Positions 32,085-38,630 of a stretch of 52,419 nt of DNA are shown here, piece by piece. The position numbers were made by a program, and so were the translations under genes. Every line of letters begins with the position of its first letter. Within the stretch, counting starts at the first letter, position 1. Below the pieces are notes generated by a model. That model saw only the letters and a list, made by a program, of their open reading frames with translations, had not been told where the DNA came from and did not search any database. Source of the DNA: a bacterium (GTDB taxonomy: Bacteria > Planctomycetota > B15-G4); NCBI GenBank assembly GCA_030428785.1, contig JAUIEF010000016.1, forward strand, positions 1 to 52,419. Direction: 5' to 3'.

Positions 32085-34478
32085 ATGCCCCGTCGCCTCC
32101 CGATCCTCGCCGCGCTGCTCCTCGTCGTCGCGACCGCGTGCGGCGACGAGCCCTCCGTGCGCGTCCCCGTCGACCGCGTGCACGACCTCATCGCGCTCTT
32201 CCCGCGGGCGGAGGCCGAGGGCCGATCGCCGTACACGCTCGGGCAGCGCGCGGACGTCGACGACGCGGTCGACACGCGCGACGGCACGGCGTACCTGCGC
32301 GCGGCGCCCGGCGCGTCGTACACCTTCCGCGACCTCGCGACGCACGGCCGCGCGACGCTGAGCTTCGGGCTCGGCGTCGTCGTCGGCGAGGAGGAGCCGC
32401 GCCCCGGGCCGGTGACCTTCCGCGTCGAAGGGCGCGAGCCGCGCGCGACCGGCGGTGCCTGGACCGTGCTCTTCGAGGAGTCGCACCCGCCCGCGCGCTT
32501 CGAGCCGCCGGCGCTGCGCGAGGACCGCACCGTCGCGCTGCCCGGCGAGGGCGACGCGTCGTGGACGCTGCGGTTCTCCGCCGAGCTCACGAGCGGCGGC
32601 CAGGGTCGGCGCGCGTGGCCCGGCTGGTTCTCGCCCGTGCTGCGGTCGGACGGCCGGCTCGTGCCGATCGAGGAGCGCGCGGTGCCCGACTGGCGCGTCG
32701 CGGACGACCTGCTCGCGCGGCTCGACGACGCCGACGTGGTGGAGCAGCGCGCGGACGTCCCCGTCGCGCTCGCGCGCCTCGACGCCGCGGAGGGCGTCAA
32801 CGTGCACGGCGGCCCGCGCGACGCGCTCGTCGCGGCGGCCCCGGCGCGCGTGCGCTTCACCGTCGACGTCCCGCGCGGCGGCGCGCACCTCGAGTTCGCG
32901 TGCGGCGTCGACACGGCGCGCGGCTGGTCGCTCGGCGGCGACGGCATGACCTTCGCGGTGGACGTCGACGGGACCCGCGTCTGGTCGCGCACGCTCGACG
33001 CGCCGGCCGTCGAGGTCGAGCGCGGCTGGAAGCCCGTGACGCTCGACCTCGCGCGCTGGGAGGGCCGCGCCGTCGACCTCGCGTTCGTCACCGAGCCCGG
33101 CGCGGACGACGCCCACGACGTCGGCGGCTTCGCGAACCCGCGCGTGCTCGTGCGCTCGACGCGCCCGCGCCTCCCGGCCGGCGCCGCGCCGAACGTGCTC
33201 GTGATCGTCGTCGACACGCTGCGCGCCGACGCGCTCGGCTGCTACGGCGCGCCCGGCGACCCGACGCCGCGCCTCGACGCCTTCGCCGCGGAGAGCGTGC
33301 GCTTCACGGAGTCGCGCTCCGTGTCGTCGTTCACCTGGCCCGCGACGGGCACGATCCTCACCGGGCTCTACCCGCACGCGCACGGCGTCGTCGGCCGCAA
33401 GCGCGCGTTCCTCGCCGACCCGCTGCTCACGACCGCCGAGCTCTTCGCGGACGCCGGCTACAGCACGGGCGCGTTCGTCGCGAACCCCATCGTCGGCAGC
33501 GAGACGAACTTCCACCAGGGCTTCGAGACCTTCGTCAACGTGCCGCAGGCGCGCGGCCGCGCGCTCCTCGAGCGCGTCATGCTCTGGACGGAGCAGCAGG
33601 AGGGCACGGCGCTCATGGCCTACGTGCACCTCTTCGACCCGCACGACCCGTACGTGCCGCCGGCGGCCTTCGCGCCCGAGCTCGACATCGACGCGGTGGA
33701 GACCGCGCTCGACGACGTCGCGATCCGGCACATGGCCGCGCTCCACGAGGGCGACGTCGACGACTCGTGGGGCCCGGAGAAGGTCGACCTCTTCGGGCGG
33801 TCGGTGCGCCTGGACGAGCTGCGCTACGACGCCGAGGTGCGCTCCACGGACACCGTCGTCGGGGAGCTGCTCGACGCGTGGGAGGCGGCGGGCCTGCTCG
33901 AGGACGCGGTCGTCGTGTTCACGTCGGACCACGGCGAGGAGTTCTACGAGCACGGGCGCCCGTACCACGGCACGACGCTCTACGAGGAGGCGATCCGCGT
34001 GCCGCTCTGGGTGCGCGGCCACGGTCCGCGCGCCGTGCCGCCGCGCACCTCGGACGTGCCGGCCGGCGTCATCGACATCCTGCCGACGCTCCTCGACGCG
34101 ACGGGCGTCGACGCGCCGCCCTACGCCTTGCCGGGCCGCTCGCTGCTGCGGCCGTTGCCGCAGGAGTTCTCGTTCGCGCACACGGCGTCGGGCATCGAGC
34201 CCGGCCACGACGAGGCGCTCGACCGCTTCGCCGCGACGCTCCCGCCCTGGAAGCTCGTGTGGACGCCGGGCGCGGGGCTCGTGCAGCTCTTCGACCTCGC
34301 GACGGACCCGCGCGAGGCGACGGACGTCGCGGCGCAGCACCCGGACGTCGTCGAGCGCATGCAGGCCGCGATCGACGCGTGGCTCGCGGAGACCGTCGCC
34401 GCCGCGCCGGAGCAGGACGGCACCGTCGGCGCGGAGATGCAGGCCTGGCTCGAGGCGCTCGGCTACACGGGGAAGTAG
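32085..34478 (+). CDS. Sulfatase-like lipoprotein, paralog 2, Thr at the nucleophile position (797 aa)
   Basis: MPRRLPILAALLLVVATACGDE is a lipoprotein signal with the lipid Cys in ATAC. The N-terminal beta-rich region (to about residue 360) aligns by eye with that of the protein at 27477: VPVDRVHDLIALF against LVVDRVHDLYARF, and GWSLGGDGMTFAVDVDGTRVW against GWKLPGDGMTFSVEVDGERVW. The catalytic domain starts APNVLVIVVDTLRADALGCYG. The nucleophile region is SFTWPATGTILTGLYPHAHG, with Thr417 where sulfatases have the formylglycine Cys or Ser. The second metal site is FTSDHGEEFYEHG. The protein should sit outside the cytoplasm. Substrate is unknown; both paralogs share the same catalytic substitution, so it is not a sequencing error. 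Confidence 0.85.
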   Translation: MPRRLPILAALLLVVATACGDEPSVRVPVDRVHDLIALFPRAEAEGRSPYTLGQRADVDDAVDTRDGTAYLRAAPGASYTFRDLATHGRATLSFGLGVVVGEEEPRPGPVTFRVEGREPRATGGAWTVLFEESHPPARFEPPALREDRTVALPGEGDASWTLRFSAELTSGGQGRRAWPGWFSPVLRSDGRLVPIEERAVPDWRVADDLLARLDDADVVEQRADVPVALARLDAAEGVNVHGGPRDALVAAAPARVRFTVDVPRGGAHLEFACGVDTARGWSLGGDGMTFAVDVDGTRVWSRTLDAPAVEVERGWKPVTLDLARWEGRAVDLAFVTEPGADDAHDVGGFANPRVLVRSTRPRLPAGAAPNVLVIVVDTLRADALGCYGAPGDPTPRLDAFAAESVRFTESRSVSSFTWPATGTILTGLYPHAHGVVGRKRAFLADPLLTTAELFADAGYSTGAFVANPIVGSETNFHQGFETFVNVPQARGRALLERVMLWTEQQEGTALMAYVHLFDPHDPYVPPAAFAPELDIDAVETALDDVAIRHMAALHEGDVDDSWGPEKVDLFGRSVRLDELRYDAEVRSTDTVVGELLDAWEAAGLLEDAVVVFTSDHGEEFYEHGRPYHGTTLYEEAIRVPLWVRGHGPRAVPPRTSDVPAGVIDILPTLLDATGVDAPPYALPGRSLLRPLPQEFSFAHTASGIEPGHDEALDRFAATLPPWKLVWTPGAGLVQLFDLATDPREATDVAAQHPDVVERMQAAIDAWLAETVAAAPEQDGTVGAEMQAWLEALGYTGK

Positions 34479-34494
34479 GCGCGGGGCCCGCCGG

Positions 34495-36147
34495 CTACGG
34501 CGCGACGAACGGCAGCGGATTGACCACCCGGAGGCGGATCTTCGCGGTGCGGGTCTTCTGGCCGTCGGAGACGCGGAGCCTCGCGGTCGTCTTGCCGAGG
34601 TCGGCGAAGGCCGGCGTCCAGCGCAGCGCGCCGGCGACGTCGTCCCACGTCGCGCCGAGCAGGAAGGCGCCCTGGTCGTCGACGGGCGTCACGGTGAGCG
34701 CGTCGCCGTCCGGGTCGACGGCGAGCAGCGGCAGCACGAGCTCCTGGCCGACGAGCGCCTGCACCGGCGCGACCTTGCTCACGAGCGGCGCGTGGTTCTT
34801 CGACCCGCCGGGCGTCGGCTTCATGCGGATGCGGTAGCGGAAGCTCGCGGGCGGCTCGCCGGAGCCGTCGTCCACCTCGACGTCGAAGGAGAACTTGCCC
34901 GTCGCGACGGGGGCCGGCCAGACGACGGTGCGGCTCGGCGCGTCGTAGGTCGCCGCCGGCGGCAGGTCCGAGAGGTCCACCGAGACGTCGAGGTCGTCCG
35001 TCGCGGCGTCCACGTCGTTCACGACGATCGGCACGCGGAGCTCCGTGCCCTGCACGCCCTTCGCCTTGTAGACCGCGGCCTTCGCCGGCGTGTTGTCGAA
35101 GCTCGCCATGTCGGGGAGCGCGCCGCCCGCGGCGAGCCGCACGTAGCGCTTGCCCTCGAGGTCGACGAGCAGGTCCGTGCTCGTGCCGGCGTACACGCGG
35201 CCGTCCCAGCGCACGCCCCAGAACTGCCCACCCATGACCTCGAGGTCCATGAACGACTCGATGCGCTTGCGCGTCTTGGTCCGACCGGGCCAGTCGACGA
35301 GCTCCGTCTCGACGTCCGCGGACGACCACACGCGCCCGTCGCGGCGCAGCACGTAGAACGTGCCGTCCGCGTCGAACTCGAGGTCGACGTAGCGGTGGCC
35401 GCCGCGCACCTTCTCCGACTGCTTCGGGAACGGCAGCGACGTGAGGACCGTCGGCGCGGGGTCGCCCGGCGCCCACGACTGCATCTGGCCGTCGCCGCGC
35501 AGCGAGTAGAGCGTGCCGGTCGTCGGGTCGGGCACGAGCCGCAGCCAGTGGCTGTCGCCGAAGACGCCCTTGCCCTCCTTGGTCTCGAGCTTGCTCTTCA
35601 CGCCGTCGAAGTCGACGACGGCGTCGACCTGGTCGTCGGCGAACACCGAGCCGTCGCTGCGCAGCGCGTAGACGCGCCCGCCCGTCGCGGCGACGTCGAG
35701 GAAGATGTAGCCGTCGTCCGGGAACTCGAGCGGCTCGGCGCCGTCCACCGAGAGCGCGCCGTCGCTGCGCACGGCGTGCACGGCGTCGCCGTCGACGACG
35801 AGCTTGTTCCACAGGTAGTCGGCGATCTGGAACGGCAGCTCGTGGAGCGTCTCGCCGTTGCGCTCGACGAGCCCGTCGAGGCGCAGCGCGTAGCGGTCGG
35901 CGCCCGACACGGCGACGTCCGTCCAGCGGCTCGTCCCCTTGGGCGAGAAGAGGTCCTTCGGGTCGTAGCCGCCGGGCAACGTCTCGAGGAGCGCGGCCTC
36001 GACGTAGAGGCGGCCCTTCTCCTGGAAGGCGTACACGTACGGCGGGTCGCCCGCGGCGGCGGGACCGGCGAGGGTCAGCGCCGCGAGCAGGGCGGGCGCG
36101 AACGCGGCGAGCGGGGCGCGGGTGGAGCTGGAGGTGCGTCGGCTCAT
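34495..36147 (-). CDS. Secreted repeat protein with cadherin-like C-terminal domains (550 aa)
   Basis: The N-terminus RAPLAAFAPALLAALTLAGPAAAGD is a cleavable signal peptide. Residues about 35-340 contain repeated units of the type YALR.DG.V with intervening strands (VYALRSDGSVFADDQ, LYSLRGDGQMQSWAPGD, FYVLRRDGRVWSSAD, FWGVRWDGRVYAGT), as expected of a beta-propeller. Residues about 365-550 hold two Ig/cadherin-like putative-Ig modules: FSFDVEVDDGSGEPPASFRY, then VGQELVLPLLAVDPDGDALT and ALRWTPAFADLGKTTARLRV. No catalytic motif is seen. ATG 36147 or the in-frame ATG 36159 could be the start; neither has a good ribosome binding site. It lies downstream of the alcohol dehydrogenase on the same strand, beyond a hairpin. 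Confidence 0.78.
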   Translation of the reverse strand: MSRRTSSSTRAPLAAFAPALLAALTLAGPAAAGDPPYVYAFQEKGRLYVEAALLETLPGGYDPKDLFSPKGTSRWTDVAVSGADRYALRLDGLVERNGETLHELPFQIADYLWNKLVVDGDAVHAVRSDGALSVDGAEPLEFPDDGYIFLDVAATGGRVYALRSDGSVFADDQVDAVVDFDGVKSKLETKEGKGVFGDSHWLRLVPDPTTGTLYSLRGDGQMQSWAPGDPAPTVLTSLPFPKQSEKVRGGHRYVDLEFDADGTFYVLRRDGRVWSSADVETELVDWPGRTKTRKRIESFMDLEVMGGQFWGVRWDGRVYAGTSTDLLVDLEGKRYVRLAAGGALPDMASFDNTPAKAAVYKAKGVQGTELRVPIVVNDVDAATDDLDVSVDLSDLPPAATYDAPSRTVVWPAPVATGKFSFDVEVDDGSGEPPASFRYRIRMKPTPGGSKNHAPLVSKVAPVQALVGQELVLPLLAVDPDGDALTVTPVDDQGAFLLGATWDDVAGALRWTPAFADLGKTTARLRVSDGQKTRTAKIRLRVVNPLPFVAP

Positions 36148-36276
36148 GGGGTCGGACATCGGTGGCGGGGACGGGCGACTCGACCGGGACGTCGGGGACC
36201 AGTGTGTCCCGGGCGGGCGGGATCGCTCAAGGCGGGGGGCGGCGCGGGGGCTGCGGGGCGGTTCGCGCGGTGGCGG

Positions 36277-36298
36277 CGGCCGGCGAGCGAGCCGGCCG
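36277..36298 (-). terminator. Hairpin after the alcohol dehydrogenase gene
   Basis: CGGCCGGC and GCCGGCCG pair perfectly (8 bp) around a 6-base loop, 19 bases past the stop at 36318 on the minus strand. It separates the dehydrogenase operon from the secreted repeat protein. There is no T-tract. Confidence 0.45.
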
Positions 36299-36317
36299 GG
36301 GCGCAAAGCCCGGGTCC

Positions 36318-37349
36318 CTAGCGCCGTCCGCCGGCGATGTCGAGCACCGCCGCGCCCGCGAGGCGGCCGGCGCGCAGGTCGTCGAGGGCCCGCTGCCCGT
36401 CCTCGAGCGGATAGACGGTGACCTCGGTGCGCACGGGCACCCGCGGCGCGAGGGCCAGGAACTCGCGCGCGTCCGCGCGGGTGAGGTTCGCGACGGAGCG
36501 CAGGGTGCGCTCGCCCCAGAGCAACGCGTACGGGAAGGACGGGATGTCGCTCATGTGGATGCCCGCGCAGACGACCGTGCCGCCGGGGCGCACCGCCGCG
36601 AGGGCCGCCGGGACGAGCGCGCCGACGGGCGCGAAGATCACGGCCGCGTCGAGCGGCGCGCCGCCCGGGTCCTCGTCGGAGCCGCCGGCCCACGCCGCCC
36701 CGAGCGAGCGCGCGAGCTCCTGCGCGGCCGTGTCGCCGGGCCGCGTGAACGCGAGCACCTCGCGACCCTGCCAGCGCGCGACCTGCACGAGGATGTGTGC
36801 CGCCGCGCCGAAGCCGTAGAAGCCGAGCCGCCGCGCGTTGCCCGTCATGCGCAGCGCGCGGTAGCCGATGAGCCCCGCGCAGAGCAACGGCGCCGCGTGC
36901 AGGTCGTCGAGATCCTCCGGCAGGAGGTGACACGCCTCGACGCGCGCCGTGCACGCGTCGGCGAAGCCGCCGTCGCGCTGGTAGCCGGTGAACACGGCGC
37001 GCTCGCAGAGATTCTCCGCGCCGCGCGTGCAGCACGCGCACGTCCCGCAGGTCCCGCCGAGCCACGGGATTCCAATGCGGTCGCCCACGGCGAGCGCGGG
37101 GGTGACGCGGTCGCCCGCCGCGCGCGCGGTCACGCCCTCGCCCAGCGCGTCGACCGTGCCCACGACCTGGTGCCCCGGCACGAGCGGGAGCGCCGGCTCG
37201 GTGAGCTCGCCGTCGACGACGTGCAGGTCCGTGCGGCAGATCCCGCAGGCCGACACGGCGATCCGCACCTCTCCGGGACCGGGCTCGGGAAGCGGACGCT
37301 CCTCGAGGCGCAGCGGCGTCCCGGGTCGGTCGAGCACGAGCGAGCGCAT
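36318..37349 (-). CDS. Zinc-dependent alcohol dehydrogenase family protein (343 aa)
   Basis: This is a medium-chain dehydrogenase/reductase. Catalytic zinc ligands are Cys35 in SACGICRTDLHVVDGEL and His60 in VPGHQVVG. The structural zinc lobe is complete: Cys101, Cys104, Cys107 and Cys115 in CGTCACCTRGAENLC. The nucleotide-binding Rossmann segment is RRLGFYGFGAAAHILVQVARWQG. The HVVDGEL and GGFADACTARVEACHLLPED segments place it in the subgroup often called AdhA/CAD2-like, acting on alcohols or aldehydes with NAD(P). The region VTARAAGDRVTPALAVGDRI has a short insertion compared with the usual VGDRVGVPW. It begins 13 bases after the VIT1/CCC1 gene, so both are probably one transcript. Confidence 0.92.
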   Translation of the reverse strand: MRSLVLDRPGTPLRLEERPLPEPGPGEVRIAVSACGICRTDLHVVDGELTEPALPLVPGHQVVGTVDALGEGVTARAAGDRVTPALAVGDRIGIPWLGGTCGTCACCTRGAENLCERAVFTGYQRDGGFADACTARVEACHLLPEDLDDLHAAPLLCAGLIGYRALRMTGNARRLGFYGFGAAAHILVQVARWQGREVLAFTRPGDTAAQELARSLGAAWAGGSDEDPGGAPLDAAVIFAPVGALVPAALAAVRPGGTVVCAGIHMSDIPSFPYALLWGERTLRSVANLTRADAREFLALAPRVPVRTEVTVYPLEDGQRALDDLRAGRLAGAAVLDIAGGRR

Positions 37350-37362
37350 CAGGCCGCCGCCC

Positions 37363-38082
37363 TCACTCCGCGAGGCCCGCGAGCACGTGGCCCAGCCCGT
37401 AGGCCGCGGCGGCCGCGCCCGACCCGATGACGAGCGTGCCCAGCCCGAGCCGCCACCACGCGTGCACGGCCCACCGCGCGCGCATGGACCCGATGCCGAA
37501 GAACACCGCGCCGGTCAGCGCCGCCGACGCCGCGAACCCGTCCTCCCCGAACAGGTAGGGCAGCAGCGGCACGAGTCCGCAGACGAGGAAGGCCGCGAAG
37601 GTCGCCCCGGCCGCCTTGAGCGCCGACCGCACGGAGAGCGGCTGCCCGTGCTCCTCGACGAGCATCGTCTCGATCCAGAGCTCGCGGTCGCTCGTGATGC
37701 CCTCGACGACCGCCTCGAGCTGCTCGCCCTCGAATCCCTTGGCCTTGTAGATCTGCCGGATCTCCTCGACCTCGCCCTCGGGGTGCTGGTCGATGTGCCG
37801 CTGCTCGATGGCCTTGTAGTGCTCGTACTGCTGCTGCTCGGAGCGCGTCGCGGAGTAGTTGCCGGCCGCCATCGAGAACCCGTCGCCCGCGAGGTTCGCG
37901 ATGCCGAGCACGAGGATGATGCCCGGCGACAGCGACGCGCCCTCGACGCCCGCCACCACGGCGAAGGTCGTCACGGCGCCGTCGATGCCGCCGTACACCC
38001 AGTCGCGCAGGTAGCTGTGCGCGGGCCCCCGGCGCAGCCGGCGCGCGATGGCCTCCGGCGTGTGCTGGTGCTCCTCGGCCAC
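37363..38082 (-). CDS. VIT1/CCC1-family iron/manganese transporter (239 aa)
   Basis: The family signature is clear: LRDWVYGGIDGAVTTFAVVAGVEGASLSPGII and VLGIANLAGDGFSMAAGNY in the first two membrane helices. A cytoplasmic charged segment, EQRHIDQHPEGEVEEIRQIY, forms the metal-binding helices between helices 2 and 3. Three more membrane helices follow (AAGATFAAFLVCGLVPLLPY, FAASAALTGAVFFGIG, LGLGTLVIGSGAAAAAYGLG), making the usual five. Relatives move Fe(II) or Mn(II) out of the cytoplasm. The start is GTG 38082, 13 bases after the stop of the zinc-ribbon gene; no strong ribosome binding site, suggesting coupling to the upstream gene. There is no fused ferritin-like domain. Confidence 0.93.
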   Translation of the reverse strand: MAEEHQHTPEAIARRLRRGPAHSYLRDWVYGGIDGAVTTFAVVAGVEGASLSPGIILVLGIANLAGDGFSMAAGNYSATRSEQQQYEHYKAIEQRHIDQHPEGEVEEIRQIYKAKGFEGEQLEAVVEGITSDRELWIETMLVEEHGQPLSVRSALKAAGATFAAFLVCGLVPLLPYLFGEDGFAASAALTGAVFFGIGSMRARWAVHAWWRLGLGTLVIGSGAAAAAYGLGHVLAGLAE

Positions 38083-38095
38083 GGCGTCGCGCGGG

Positions 38096-38410
38096 TCAGC
38101 CGCCCTGCTTGACGAGCTCGTCGCGGAAGCCGCTGTACTCGGAGAGCACGAGCGACGGCGGCGGGTTGCAGGAGTCGATGCCCTTCGACTCGTACTGCTC
38201 GAGGTGCCGGGCCGCGGCGATGATCTCGTCGAGCGCGGCGAGCTTCTCGTCGTAGGTCTGCGCGCGCTCGTGCACGTGCATCGCCTCGTAGATCACGTTG
38301 CTGTGCTTCTCGATGTCGGGCGTGACCGTGGGGGCGCAGGTCTTGCAGAGGCCTTCCTTGTCGACCTTCTGGAAGAGCCCGCCCTTGCTGCAGTGCTTGC
38401 AACGTGCCAT
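38096..38410 (-). CDS. Small zinc-ribbon protein (104 aa)
   Basis: The N-terminus MARCKHCSKGGLFQKVDKEG is followed by LCKTCAP, giving two CxxC pairs (Cys4/Cys7 and Cys22/Cys25) that would bind one zinc. The rest is helical and acidic (IEKHSNVIYEAMHVHERAQT and KLAALDEIIAAARHLEQYES), ending in DELVKQGG. This resembles small regulatory or adaptor zinc-ribbon proteins, but I do not recognise a named family. It is the first gene of a likely operon with the metal transporter and the alcohol dehydrogenase. Confidence 0.78.
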   Translation of the reverse strand: MARCKHCSKGGLFQKVDKEGLCKTCAPTVTPDIEKHSNVIYEAMHVHERAQTYDEKLAALDEIIAAARHLEQYESKGIDSCNPPPSLVLSEYSGFRDELVKQGG

Positions 38411-38504
38411 GGCCGGGATCGTACCGATCGCGCCCCTCCGTGTCCCCGGGCGGCCTCGGAGGGGCCCGTCGGAGCCCGTTCGGGACTCGCAGACGATCTC
38501 GGGG

Positions 38505-38510
38505 TAGGCT
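38505..38510 (+). promoter_or_regulatory. candidate -10 element upstream of the YVTN/heme gene
   Basis: GGGTAGGCT fits the TANNNT form shared with other start regions in the window, about 120 bases upstream of the ATG at 38631. The 220-base region 38411-38630 holds nothing else that I can recognise. Confidence 0.35.
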
Positions 38511-38630
38511 TCACCATTCCTCCCGTCCGCGGACGGGTCGTGGGGTCCTCCGGACCCCGACGGGCAGACCATCCAGACGCCGGGGCTCTCCCCCCTCGAC
38601 GCCCCCGGCCGCACCTTCGACGCACGCACC

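Noticed and set aside
27477..34478. Classical formylglycine sulfatases
   Set aside because: The C/S-x-P-S-R signature is replaced by T-W-P-(S/A)-T in both proteins, so formylglycine cannot form.
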